Source: Myxococcales bacterium
Lineage (GTDB): Bacteria; Myxococcota_A; Polyangia; Nannocystales; Nannocystaceae
DNA: 64,000 bases
Reading direction: 5' to 3'
Assembly: GCA_020633295.1 (NCBI GenBank)
Contig: JACKDW010000011.1
Coordinates: forward strand, 1 to 64,000
Position numbers and translations under genes: made by a program. The notes below the pieces were generated by a model. That model had not been told where the DNA came from. It saw only the letters and a list, made by a program, of their open reading frames with translations, and ran no database searches. This document shows, in pieces, positions 35,054-43,380 of this stretch. Each line of letters opens with the position of its first letter. Position 1 is the stretch's first letter.

Positions 35054-36988
35054 TCAAAGTTCTTCTGGCGCCGCGACCCAACGCACATGCTCGGGCATCG
35101 AGATGTCCGCGTTCACGAGTTCGGGCAGACACAGGACCAACGCACGCCGCGCGTCGCGGAGCAGCAGCGCGAAGGCCTCGCGCGCCTCGACCGAGCGCGT
35201 CACGACGATGACGTTGGCCGCGTGTTTCGAATCGGCGGGCGCCTCGCCGAGCAGCGCGACGCGCCACGCGGCGCGCTCGCGCGTCGTGAGGCCCAGGCGC
35301 ACGCCGCCCTCGCCGCGGACCACGGACGCGACGAGCTCCTCCTCGGCGTCGGGGAGCGGCCGGATCCAGCGCGTCGGCCCGGCGCGCCGCTGGCTCGTGT
35401 ACTGCGCGAGCGCGGGTCGCAGCCAGTAGGCGACGAGGTGCGCGCGCGCCAAGCCGAGCCAGCGCGGTCGCGCGCGCTCGTCGCGAAACAGCCGCTGCTC
35501 GACGACGGTCGAGAGCAGCGCCTCCATGGGCGGGACGGGCAGGCGATCGCGCAGGAAGCCGTGCACGAGCTCGAGCAGATCCTCGAGCTGCACGATCTCG
35601 AGCGCGCGCCTCGCGATCGCGGATCGCTCACGCGCGACGTCCTCGACCCAGCGCTCGACGTCGTGGAGGTCGATGAACGCGCAGGCGTTGTTGGCGACGG
35701 CGCGGTAGATCGCGTTCCAGAGTTCATCCTCGTCGGCGGTGTCGAGCTCGGGATAGTCGGCGAGGATCCGCTGTTCGAACAGCACCTGCACGCCGGCGCT
35801 CGCGAGCTCGCGGGACGGCGCGCGGGCCGTCTCGAACGGCGGCAGCGGGATGTTGAGGGCCTGCTGACACATGTGGTGCACGGTCGCGAGGCGGTCGCGC
35901 GCGTCGCTGGGCACCGGCGCGCTCCCCATGAACAGCACGTGCACGCGCGGCCCGGCGCCGCGCGGGTCGGCGCCGCTGCGCTCGCGCGCGCGCTGGTAGG
36001 CGATCCACAGCCCGGCGCACAGCAGCCCCAGCGCCGTCACGATGAACGCCGCGCGCGGCATGCCCGGGACGAAGGCGAGCGCCGAGAGCAGGAGCACAGG
36101 GACGAACACCGCGCTCGGTTCGAACCAAGGGCTCGAGGTGCGCGACTCGGGTCGGCCCTCACGATCGACCCGCGCGACGAGCACGCCCGCCGCCAGGCTC
36201 ACGAGCACCGCGGGGATCTGGGCCATCAGGCCGTCGCCGATCGCGAGCTTCCCGTAGGTGTCGACGATCTCTCTCACCGGCATCTTGTCGCGGAGGCCGA
36301 TGACGAAGCCGCCGAGGATGTTGATGACCGTGATCGAGATGCCGGCGATCGCGTCGCCTTTCACGAAGCGCACCGCGCCGTCCATGGCGCCGTAGAAGTT
36401 CGAGCGCTCGACCAGGCGCGCGCGTCTGCGCTCCGCCTCGCGGATCGAGATCGCGCCGCTGCGCAGGTCCGCGTCGATCGCCGCCTGATGGCCCGGGAGC
36501 CCGTCGAGCGCGAAGCGAGCGGCGACCTCGGCCACGCGCTCGCTGCCGCGGGTGACGACGAGGAACTGGACCGCCGTGATGATCCCGAACATCACGACGC
36601 CGACGATCAGCTCCTCGCGCACGACGAGGGACGAGAACGCCGCGATGACCTCGCCGGCGAAGCGGTCCGCGAGGATCAGCCGGGTCGTCTGGACGTTCAG
36701 CGCCAGGCGAAACAGCGTGGTCAGCAGCAGCAGCCGCGGGAAGCCGAGGAAGTCGGCGCTGCGGCGCACCGTCATGCTGGCGACCAGGAGCAGCACGGCC
36801 GCCGAGAGGCTGAGCGAGAGCAGGACGTCGACGAGCAGCGTCGACAGCGGCACGAGCATGCAGGCCAGCAGCGCGACGATCAGCAGCGCGGGCAGCATGC
36901 GCGCGAGCGGCCCCGTCTCCGTGGTCATCGAGCTGAGCAGCGCGCTCCACGGCTTGACCCGAACGGGACCTGGAGTCGTTCCATCCAC
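35054..36988 (-). CDS. Orphan FHIPEP family export-gate protein (FlhA/SctV-like)
   Basis: 644 residues from a GTG at 36988 (an ATG at 36928 is an alternative). The N-terminal half has seven to eight membrane helices and the two FHIPEP signatures: FLGFPRLLLLTTLFRLALNVQTTRLIL and FVKGDAIAGISITVINILGGFVIG, quoted in pieces of the motif. The cytoplasmic C-terminal half (~340-644) is divergent but has the FHIPEP-type helices (VQLEDLLELVHGFLRDRLPVPP). In flagella and type III secretion this protein forms the nonameric gate through which substrates pass. No other secretion or flagellar gene is in the window, so partners must be elsewhere or it works in a reduced system, as in some myxobacteria. Confidence 0.88.
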   Translation of the reverse strand: MDGTTPGPVRVKPWSALLSSMTTETGPLARMLPALLIVALLACMLVPLSTLLVDVLLSLSLSAAVLLLVASMTVRRSADFLGFPRLLLLTTLFRLALNVQTTRLILADRFAGEVIAAFSSLVVREELIVGVVMFGIITAVQFLVVTRGSERVAEVAARFALDGLPGHQAAIDADLRSGAISIREAERRRARLVERSNFYGAMDGAVRFVKGDAIAGISITVINILGGFVIGLRDKMPVREIVDTYGKLAIGDGLMAQIPAVLVSLAAGVLVARVDREGRPESRTSSPWFEPSAVFVPVLLLSALAFVPGMPRAAFIVTALGLLCAGLWIAYQRARERSGADPRGAGPRVHVLFMGSAPVPSDARDRLATVHHMCQQALNIPLPPFETARAPSRELASAGVQVLFEQRILADYPELDTADEDELWNAIYRAVANNACAFIDLHDVERWVEDVARERSAIARRALEIVQLEDLLELVHGFLRDRLPVPPMEALLSTVVEQRLFRDERARPRWLGLARAHLVAYWLRPALAQYTSQRRAGPTRWIRPLPDAEEELVASVVRGEGGVRLGLTTRERAAWRVALLGEAPADSKHAANVIVVTRSVEAREAFALLLRDARRALVLCLPELVNADISMPEHVRWVAAPEEL

Positions 36989-37072
36989 AGGCCACGGAGC
37001 CTACTGGCGCGCGCGCACGCGCGCCATTTCGTGGCGATTTTGCTCGTCCCGTCCGCGGGACGCGTCCGGGCG

Positions 37073-37786
37073 TCAGTTCGCGTGGATCATCTCGGCCAGC
37101 GCCTTCGTCCGCGCCGGGTCCAGGACGCCGAAGGTGCGCTCGATCCCGGTGGCGACGAGGTACGCGTCGACGTAGGGCAGGATCCCCGCGACGTTGTCGG
37201 GGCTCACGCCCGAGGCGACCGCGAGCTTGTGATCGCCCAGGGTCTCCCGTAGCGCGCGGACCTTGTCGACCCGGGCCGCGACGCCCGTGGCCCGGCCCGA
37301 GGTCGTCACGACGTCGACGAAGCTCGCGGCCGCCCGCGCGACCCACGGCAGCATGTGGTCGGGGATGTCGTCCTGGGTCTTGAAGGCTGTGCCGCCGAAG
37401 TAGAGCCCCGGGAATTCGCCGCGCACCCGGGCCGCGCGCCAGGCTTCCGCCGACTCGTTCGCGAGTTCGGGCTCGAGGCGATCGACGCCCGCGTCGTCCG
37501 CCCAGATGCCGTCCATGAGGCGCGCCTCGGGCAGCGTGGGCACGGCCTCGGGCGGGTAGCCGAGGAGGTTGACCCCGACCCAGAGCCCGCGGTAGCGCCG
37601 CTTGACGGCGCCGAGCAGCTGCAGGACCGCGTGGGCGCGCATGCCCTGGTTGATCAAGAACACCCCGTCCGCGTCCGCCTCGATCGCCACGTCGATCGCC
37701 GCGAACGCGCCGGCCTCGCCGAGCGGGAGGTGAATGACGGGCAGGAGCACGCGCGCGCGCGAAAACGGCCAGGAGCGGGGCTGCAT
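37073..37786 (-). CDS. BtpA-like TIM-barrel protein
   Basis: 237 residues from an ATG at 37786. The arrangement of strands and motifs fits BtpA/SgcQ-like TIM barrels: VIHLPLGEAGAF at the first strand, DADGVFLINQG, GLWVGVNLLG, VVTTSGRATG, LAVASGVSPDNVAGILPYVDAYLVATGIE. In BtpA proteins these loops form a nucleotide- or phosphosugar-like pocket. BtpA stabilises photosystem I in cyanobacteria, but bacterial relatives are of unknown function. It sits between the MCE genes and the FHIPEP gene with 70-85-bp gaps. Confidence 0.65.
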   Translation of the reverse strand: MQPRSWPFSRARVLLPVIHLPLGEAGAFAAIDVAIEADADGVFLINQGMRAHAVLQLLGAVKRRYRGLWVGVNLLGYPPEAVPTLPEARLMDGIWADDAGVDRLEPELANESAEAWRAARVRGEFPGLYFGGTAFKTQDDIPDHMLPWVARAAASFVDVVTTSGRATGVAARVDKVRALRETLGDHKLAVASGVSPDNVAGILPYVDAYLVATGIERTFGVLDPARTKALAEMIHAN

Positions 37787-37860
37787 CGCGTGAATTCTAC
37801 TCGCGGGGGCGCCCGTCGCTGACCGCGTCTCGGGAGGAACTTCTTCGTCGCGAGCTCGCG

Positions 37861-38922
37861 TCAGTCGTCCCAGCCGCGCGTCTCGTACTTCACGCCGGCC
37901 TTGTCGAGCGCCTCGCGGGCTTCCTTCGGGATCGGGCCCATGTACGAGCGATAGCCCTCGGCCTGGTAGCGGCGGAAGTAGTTGGCGTCGATCTCGAGGC
38001 CGCGCTTGGTCAGGTCGTGGACCTCGTCGAGCGTCTTGGCCGCCTCGGCGCCGATCGGCTCGTACTTGTCGATGACCTTTTGGATGTCGGCGAGCGCCTG
38101 GATCGCGTCGGCGAGCACCTGGTCGCGGTTCGCCCGCGACTCGTCGGAGAGCAGGCCCTCTAGCCGGTCGTCGAGCGCGTCGAGGTCGGCCTCGAGCGCG
38201 CGGAAGGTCTCCGGCAGCTCTTCGTCGAGCTTGCCGAGGCGCGCCTCGAGCTCGGCGACGCCGGCGTCGAGCAGCTCGTGCGTCAGCACCTCCTCGGCGT
38301 CGCCCACGAACTCGCGCACGGGCGCGACCGCCTCGCGCAGCCACTCGAGGATCTCCTTCGTCCGCGAGTCGGCCTGGTCGACGGACTTCTGCACGTCGGG
38401 GCTCTTGTACTCGTCGCCGATGACGAGGCCGAGCAGGCCGTTGACCGTCTTCAGCGAGCGCGCGTTCTGCTCCCAGGTCGGCGCCTCGGTGTCGCTGAGG
38501 ATCGGCGCGAATTGGTTGAGCATCTCCGGGAGGTCGAGCGCGCCGCCGCAGCGGGGGATCTGCGCGTCGGCCGGGAGCGCGCCGGCGTCGAGCGGGCCTG
38601 GCTTGAGGATCAGGTGGCGGGGGCCGAAGGAGCTCTTGGGCGCCACGATCCCGCAGGTCCCCACGAACAGCGGCGCCGCGGGGTCGACGTGGATGGTCAC
38701 GACGGCCTCGGCGTGGCGGTGCGCGAGCGTCGTGACGGCGCCCTGCGCGACCCCGGCGATGCGCACCTCGTCGCCGACGCGCAGCCCGGCGCTGGCGTCG
38801 AGCACGACCGTTCGGGGCACGCGCCGGAGCGCGTCGAGCCGCTCGCAGCCGGCGGCGCTGAGCGGCAGCGCGAGGGCGGCGAGGACGAGCGCGACGCGGC
38901 GCGTATATGCCTGATTGGACAT
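37861..38922 (-). CDS. MCE/MlaD-type lipoprotein
   Basis: 353 residues from an ATG at 38922; lipoprotein signal with SAAGC (Cys26). Residues ~38-110 are one MCE domain: VVLDASAGLRVGDEVRIAGVAQGAV and a later FGPRHLILKPG strand. The rest (~140-330) is a long series of amphipathic helices, probably coiled coil. MCE proteins form hexameric rings that carry lipids across the periplasm; a lipid-anchored MCE protein coded next to a membrane-anchored one suggests a hetero-assembly or an outer-membrane end for the conduit. 28 bp after the mlaD-like gene. Confidence 0.85.
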   Translation of the reverse strand: MSNQAYTRRVALVLAALALPLSAAGCERLDALRRVPRTVVLDASAGLRVGDEVRIAGVAQGAVTTLAHRHAEAVVTIHVDPAAPLFVGTCGIVAPKSSFGPRHLILKPGPLDAGALPADAQIPRCGGALDLPEMLNQFAPILSDTEAPTWEQNARSLKTVNGLLGLVIGDEYKSPDVQKSVDQADSRTKEILEWLREAVAPVREFVGDAEEVLTHELLDAGVAELEARLGKLDEELPETFRALEADLDALDDRLEGLLSDESRANRDQVLADAIQALADIQKVIDKYEPIGAEAAKTLDEVHDLTKRGLEIDANYFRRYQAEGYRSYMGPIPKEAREALDKAGVKYETRGWDD

Positions 38923-38950
38923 GTTTCTACGTGCGGGTCGTGGCGGCGCG

Positions 38951-40015
38951 TCAGTCGATCAGGCCCTCGCGCTGCAGCGAGCGCTTGAGCTCGCCGCGCG
39001 GCGCGGTGAAGTTGACCTTGACGCCCTCGACCTGGAGGAACTTGCGCAGCACCTTGCCGGTGATCTTGGTCGCGCGCCCGGTGATGATCTCGATGTTGTG
39101 CGCGATCGGGTCGAGCCGGCGCGTGACCGGCTTGAGGTCCTCGGTCATCTTGCGGATGTTGCTGGCGACCGCGCCGGCGTCGTTGACGATGCGGTCGATG
39201 TCGTTGGGGTCGACGGTGTCGATGAGGCGCTCGGCCTTCTCGGCGATCGCGTCGGCCTTGTTGAACAGGCGCGGGAGGCGGGTGTCGAGCGTGGTCGTGA
39301 TGCTGTCGACGCGGCCGATGATCCTCGGGATGCGCGGGTCGGCGAGCAGCGCGCTGCCCGACTCGACGATCTTGTTCATGCCCTCTTGGTTCTGCTCGAG
39401 GATCTGCGAGCCGACGCCCGAGAGCTTCTCGACGTTGCTCATGACGCTCTCGATCTTGTCGCCGAGCGTGCTCAGGCGCTTCTTGAGCTGCTCGTCGTCC
39501 TCGGCCTCGAGCGCGCCGACGAGCGCGTTCATGCGCTTGGTCAGCTGCACGACCTCGGGGTAGAGGTCGTCCTCGGAGTAGACGACGTTGCGCGCGAGGT
39601 CGAAGAGGTTGGCGACGTCGACGCTCTTGACGCCCTCGGGCAGCTTGGAGCCGGGCGCGAGCACGGTCGCGTCGGGCTTGAAGTGCTGCTCGATGTTGAC
39701 GAACTTCTCGCCGAGCAGGCTGATCGGCTGCACGGAGACGGACGCGTCGTCGTAGATCGGCGTGCCGGTGAAGATGTTGAGCTCGAGCAGCGCCATGCGC
39801 CCGTCCTCGGACAGCCCGACGCCGCCGACGTGGCCGATCTCGACGCCGGCGCTCTTGATCGAGTTGCCCTCCACCAGGCCCGCGGCGTTGTTGATCTCGA
39901 CCGTGTAGCGGTCGACCCGCTTGTTGGTGAAGGCGCCGATCTTGAACGCGACGGCCACGAGCAGGCCGAGCGAGACGACGACGAACAGTCCGAGTGAGAA
40001 GAACTTCTTATCCAT
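38951..40015 (-). CDS. mlaD: MCE/MlaD family substrate-binding protein
   Basis: 354 residues. One N-terminal membrane helix (FSLGLFVVVSLGLLVAVAF), then an MCE domain (YTVEINNAAGLVEGNSIKSAGVEIGHVGGV, given only as ~36-66, ending with ISLLGEKFVNIE at ~100) and a ~220-residue helical tail rich in heptads. The domain order is that of MlaD/Mce proteins, which assemble as hexamers on the MlaE permease and hold phospholipid in a central pore. It starts 6 bp after the ATPase gene, in the same operon. Confidence 0.92.
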   Translation of the reverse strand: MDKKFFSLGLFVVVSLGLLVAVAFKIGAFTNKRVDRYTVEINNAAGLVEGNSIKSAGVEIGHVGGVGLSEDGRMALLELNIFTGTPIYDDASVSVQPISLLGEKFVNIEQHFKPDATVLAPGSKLPEGVKSVDVANLFDLARNVVYSEDDLYPEVVQLTKRMNALVGALEAEDDEQLKKRLSTLGDKIESVMSNVEKLSGVGSQILEQNQEGMNKIVESGSALLADPRIPRIIGRVDSITTTLDTRLPRLFNKADAIAEKAERLIDTVDPNDIDRIVNDAGAVASNIRKMTEDLKPVTRRLDPIAHNIEIITGRATKITGKVLRKFLQVEGVKVNFTAPRGELKRSLQREGLID

Positions 40016-40021
40016 GGTGAC

Positions 40022-40801
40022 CTACACGACCTGGATGGGACCGTCTTTTTGCCGGTCGAAGAACTGCCGGATGGCGGGGTGGTTGGAGCGCAGCACCTTG
40101 TCCGTCGCGTCGAACGGGACGACGAGCTCGCCCTTGTTGAGGAGGCCCATGCGGCCGCCGAGCAGCCGGGCCTCGGCGGTGTCGTGGGTGATGACGATGA
40201 AGCCGATGTTGAGCTCGCGGTGCATCTCGAGGATCAGCTCGTCGAGCGTCGCGGCCATCACCGGGTCGAGGCCCGACGACGGCTCGTCGCAGAGCACGAA
40301 GTCGGGCTCCATGGCGATCGCGCGCGCGAACGCGGCGCGCTTGCGCATGCCGCCGCTGAGCTCCGACGGCATCTTCTCGACCGCGTCCTTGAGGCCGACG
40401 CGCGCGAGCTTGTCGGCGACGCGCGCCTTGATCTCGGACTCGCGCATGCGCCCGCCGTGGTGGCGCATGGGGAAGGCGACGTTCTCGCCCACCGTCATGT
40501 CGTCGAACAGCGCGCCGTCCTGGAACAGCATGCCGAAGCGCTTGCGCACGGCGTAGAGCTTCAGGCGGTCCGCGCGGCGGCGCTCGTCGATGGCCGCGAC
40601 GTCGGTGCCGAACACGAGGATCTGGCCGCCGGGGTCGGGCTTGAGCAGGCCGATGAGGCAGCGGATCAGCACGGACTTGCCGGTCCCGGACGGGCCGAGG
40701 ATGACCGCGATGGAGCCCTCGTCGATCGTCAGCGAGATGCTCTTCAGGATCTGCCTGTCGCCGAATGACTTCGAGACGTTCCTGAATTCGATGGCGGGCA
40801 C
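40022..40801 (-). CDS. mlaF: MlaF-type ABC transporter ATPase
   Basis: 259 residues. The GTG at 40801 is chosen because homology begins there (PAIEFRNVSKSFGDR). All ABC motifs are present: Walker A GPSGTGKS, Q-loop FQDGALFDDMTV, signature LSGGM, Walker B FVLCDEPSSGLDP and the switch His in VITHD. The signature LSGGM(R)KR and the ALFDDMTVxENV segment are typical of lipid-transport (Mla/TGD) ATPases. It powers lipid movement with the two MlaE-like permeases encoded directly upstream. Confidence 0.95.
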   Translation of the reverse strand: MPAIEFRNVSKSFGDRQILKSISLTIDEGSIAVILGPSGTGKSVLIRCLIGLLKPDPGGQILVFGTDVAAIDERRRADRLKLYAVRKRFGMLFQDGALFDDMTVGENVAFPMRHHGGRMRESEIKARVADKLARVGLKDAVEKMPSELSGGMRKRAAFARAIAMEPDFVLCDEPSSGLDPVMAATLDELILEMHRELNIGFIVITHDTAEARLLGGRMGLLNKGELVVPFDATDKVLRSNHPAIRQFFDRQKDGPIQVV

Positions 40802-40815
40802 GGGGCGTGTAGCTC

Positions 40816-41586
40816 CTAGGTGTACATGATCGCGGAGATGAACATGTTGACGACGATGCAGGTCACCGACGAGATGACGATCGCCTTGTTGGTGGCGATG
40901 CCGACCCCCTCGGCGCCGTCGCGCTTGCGCGAGCGGTAGCCGAAGAAGCAGGCGATGACCGCGACGAGCCAGCCGAAGACGACGCCCTTGAGCACGCCCG
41001 CGGCGAGGTCCGAGAAGCCGACGAACTGCGACAGCTGGTTGAGGAAGTTGCCGCTGTTCATGCCGAGCTGGTGCACCGCGGCGAAGTAGCTGGCGGCGAG
41101 GCCGACGAAGATCGCGTAGGCGCACAACAGCGGCAGCGTGAGCGTGAGCGCCCACAGCCGCGGCGCGACGAGGTAGTGGAACGGGTCGATGCCCATGACC
41201 TCGAGGGCCTCGACCTGCTCGGAGATCTGGCGGTTGGCGAGGCTCGCGGCGAAGTTGGCGCCGACGCGCGCGCCGACGATCACGCCGGTGAGCACCGGGT
41301 ACAGCTCGCGCACGCCGCCGATGCCGACGAAGGCCCCGAGCACGCTCTGCCCGCCGACGCGCTGGAACGAGGTGAAGCCCTGGACGGTCAGGCCCATGGC
41401 GCCGAACAGGATCAGCACGGTCACGAGCCCCATGCTGCCGACGCCGGACTGCACGGCCTGCTCGAGGAATTGCGCGCGGGGGGGCACCCGCAGGAACTGG
41501 ACGCGCGCGGCCCTGCGGACGAACTGCAGGAAGTCGGCGAGCGTCTCGAGGGCCTCCCAGCCCCGCTTGAACATGGCCCTCAGCAC
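40816..41586 (-). CDS. mlaE: MlaE-type permease, second paralog
   Basis: 256 residues, five to six membrane helices. The MlaE family core is present: GLTVQGFTSFQRVG..VLGAFVGIGGVRELYPVLTGVIVGARVGANFAASLANRQISEQVEALEVMGIDPFHYLVAPR, seen at ~70-150, and the late ATNKAIVISSVTCIVVNMF helix. In E. coli MlaE is a homodimer; here two different permease genes stand in tandem, which suggests a heterodimer. 33 bp after the first permease and 14 bp before the ATPase. Confidence 0.9.
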   Translation of the reverse strand: MLRAMFKRGWEALETLADFLQFVRRAARVQFLRVPPRAQFLEQAVQSGVGSMGLVTVLILFGAMGLTVQGFTSFQRVGGQSVLGAFVGIGGVRELYPVLTGVIVGARVGANFAASLANRQISEQVEALEVMGIDPFHYLVAPRLWALTLTLPLLCAYAIFVGLAASYFAAVHQLGMNSGNFLNQLSQFVGFSDLAAGVLKGVVFGWLVAVIACFFGYRSRKRDGAEGVGIATNKAIVISSVTCIVVNMFISAIMYT

Positions 41587-41619
41587 CGCGCGCGCATCCT
41601 CCTCCCCAGTCCTCCGTCG

Positions 41620-42387
41620 TTAAATCTGCAGCGCGAGCAGCAGCAGCCCGAGCGCGTAGTCGGCGAGCGTGATCAGCAGGATCGTCGCCACGACCGTGTT
41701 GTTGGCGGCGCGCCCGACCCCCTCGGCGCCGCCGGTGGTGCGCAGCCCGAGGTAGCCGGCGATGATGCCGACCGCGCCGCCGAAGACCATGCACTTGCCG
41801 AGCCCGACCCAGAGGTCCATGGGCGTGATCTCGGCGAACAGGTTGGCCATGAAGATGCCGTGGTTGATGCCGCCGATGGGCACCGCGAACAGCCAGCCGC
41901 TGGCGAGGCCGAGGATCGTCGTGATGACGTTGAGCAGCGGCGTGACGACGATGCAGGCGATGAGCCCGGGGACCACGACGTAGCGCACCGGGTCCACGGA
42001 CATGACCGCGAGCGCGTCGATCTGGCCGCGGACCTTCATCGTGCCGATGCGCGCCGAGATCGAGGAGCCGGCCTGGGCGGCGACCATGACCGAGGCGAGC
42101 ATCGGGCTGTACTGACGGAACACCGACGTCCCGAGCATCGGCGAGAGCATGCCCTCGGCGCCGAACTCCCGGAACGCCTCGACGCCCTGCAGCGAGATGA
42201 CCGCGCCGACCGGCGCGACCGCGAGCCCGACCGGGATCAGGCAGCGGCGCGCGAGCACGTCCATCATGCGCACGAGCTCACCCCAGTAGCGCGGGCCCGT
42301 GAACACGCACCAAAGCACGTTCATCGCGAACGCGGTGATCGAGCCGATGCCCTCGATCAGGCGGCGCAGCGAGCTCAGCGGGTTAAT
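41620..42387 (-). CDS. mlaE: MlaE-type permease, first paralog, probable ATT start
   Basis: Membrane protein with the MlaE core (GVEAFREFGAEGMLSPML.., MLASVMVAAQAGSSISARIGTMKVRGQIDALAVMSVDPVRYVVVPG, at ~75-140). The first in-frame ATG is at 42324 but has no ribosome binding site and would remove the N-terminal amphipathic helix that MlaE proteins share. Codons upstream (NPLSSLRRLIEGIGSITAFA) fit that helix. The only good signal is AGGAGG followed after 7 bases by ATT at 42387-42385, so a rare ATT start is proposed (255 residues). It overlaps the end of ogt by 13 bp. Confidence 0.8.
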   Translation of the reverse strand: MNPLSSLRRLIEGIGSITAFAMNVLWCVFTGPRYWGELVRMMDVLARRCLIPVGLAVAPVGAVISLQGVEAFREFGAEGMLSPMLGTSVFRQYSPMLASVMVAAQAGSSISARIGTMKVRGQIDALAVMSVDPVRYVVVPGLIACIVVTPLLNVITTILGLASGWLFAVPIGGINHGIFMANLFAEITPMDLWVGLGKCMVFGGAVGIIAGYLGLRTTGGAEGVGRAANNTVVATILLITLADYALGLLLLALQI

Positions 42388-43013
42388 GCCGAGACCTCCT
42401 GCTCCGGCCGCCGCGGCGCGCGATCACGCGCGGACGCGGCGGTCTCCTGGGGGCGAGCTGTGCGCGGCAGCGGCGTCGCCATCAGGGCCGCGAAGGTGCG
42501 CTGCGGCTGCTCGAGATCGAGGAGCCAGCGCTTGGCCGCGATGCCGCCGCCGAACCCGGTGAGCGCGCCGTCGTGTCCGATGACGCGGTGACAGGGCACG
42601 ACGATCGGGATCGGGTTCGTCGCGTTGGCGCGTCCAACAGCGCGGGAGGCCGCACGGTTCCCGAGCAGCGCGGCCTGCTGCGCGTAGGATCTCGTCTCGC
42701 CGTAGGGGATCAGGCACAGCGCGCGCCAGGCCTGCACTTGAAAGGGTGTGCCAAGCAGTCGCAGCGGCAGCTGGAATTCGCAGCGGCGGCCGTGCAGGTA
42801 CTCGAGCAGCTGACGTCGAGCGACCGTGCGCCGACGCTCAACCATGAGCGTCGCGCCGTGCCGCTGGGCGAAGTCTGCGAGCGGGGACAGTCGTGCGCCG
42901 AGGCCCACATAGACGAGCGCGTCGTCGCGATGATCCAACGCGAGTAAAAGCGGCAGCACCGGGTGGCGGAGCAAGTCCACGCGCCAACGCGCTTTTTCGC
43001 GGTTTTGGGACAT
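42375..43013 (-). CDS. ogt: Methylated-DNA--protein-cysteine methyltransferase
   Basis: 212 residues from the ATG at 43013. The C-terminal half has the full active-site context IPYGETRSYAQQAALLGNRAASRAVGRANATNPIPIVVPCHRVIG, seen at ~100-145, with the acceptor Cys in PCHRV, preceded by GTPFQVQAWRAL. It transfers O6-alkyl groups from guanine to its own Cys. An upstream TTG (43082) is rejected because a good promoter lies between it and the ATG. Without the Ada metal-binding N-domain it is Ogt-like. Its end overlaps the MlaE gene, so it may be the first gene of the lipid-transport run. Confidence 0.92.
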   Translation of the reverse strand: MSQNREKARWRVDLLRHPVLPLLLALDHRDDALVYVGLGARLSPLADFAQRHGATLMVERRRTVARRQLLEYLHGRRCEFQLPLRLLGTPFQVQAWRALCLIPYGETRSYAQQAALLGNRAASRAVGRANATNPIPIVVPCHRVIGHDGALTGFGGGIAAKRWLLDLEQPQRTFAALMATPLPRTARPQETAASARDRAPRRPEQEVSALTR

Positions 43014-43028
43014 CTGTATGTGAGCACT

Positions 43029-43057
43029 GTAACAGGTTTTGCATGGGCCGGTGTCAA
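43029..43057 (-). promoter_or_regulatory. Sigma70-like promoter of ogt
   Basis: On the minus strand, a consensus TTGACA (43057-43052), a 17-base spacer and TGTTAC (43034-43029) precede the ogt ATG at 43013. Transcription would start near 43022, leaving a leader of about nine bases, so the mRNA is almost leaderless; no ribosome binding site is visible. Confidence 0.7.
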
Positions 43058-43210
43058 ATCGAGCGCACGGAAGCCATGACAACTCCGTAGCCTGACACCG
43101 ACACTGTGCGCGCCTCGCCCACTCACCCGTGGAGCCAGGAACCGTTGCGTGTTCATCGGTCCAGCGGGGTGCGAAACGCTTGACACACCCAGGTGACCGC
43201 GGGGCAACTC

Positions 43211-43316
43211 CTCAAGAACTCTCTCAAGAACTCTCTCACGAGTTCCCTCAAGAACTCCGTCAAGATCCCTCAAGAGCTCCCTCAAGAACTCTCTCACGAG
43301 CTCCCTCAAGAGCTCC
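43211..43316. repeat. Tandem repeat array, nine ~12-bp units, non-coding
   Basis: Units of the form CTCAAGAACTCT/CTCAAGAGCTCC with CTCACGAG variants run head to tail; one unit has 10 bases. The variants suggest an older array than the exact ones elsewhere. It ends 64 bp before the ATG of the SGNH gene. Confidence 0.9.
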
Positions 43317-43380
43317 GCAGCCCGCTCACGCGACCGCGGGAAAGAAATGTTGACTCGTCACGGTCGCGCCCGCAGAGTAC

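Larger units (their letters stand above)
43014..43380. other. Divergent intergenic region with a 12-bp tandem array
   Basis: Holds the ogt promoter at its left and the 9-unit repeat array (43211-43316) at its right; apart from that no gene is seen. The promoter of the rightward SGNH gene is expected between the array and 43381. Confidence 0.6.

Noticed and set aside
33877..35088. Longer start for tryptophan dioxygenase at 35088
   Set aside because: The extra 32 residues overlap the end of the FHIPEP gene and are not part of the conserved family; homology begins at the ATG at 34992.
35087..37252. Plus-strand open frame of 721 codons opposite the FHIPEP gene
   Set aside because: Arg/Asp/Ala-rich shadow with no motifs; the minus strand has complete FHIPEP signatures.
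43211..43316. Resemblance of the repeat arrays to a CRISPR
   Set aside because: Units are 12 bp, directly adjacent and without unique spacers; no cas genes are seen.
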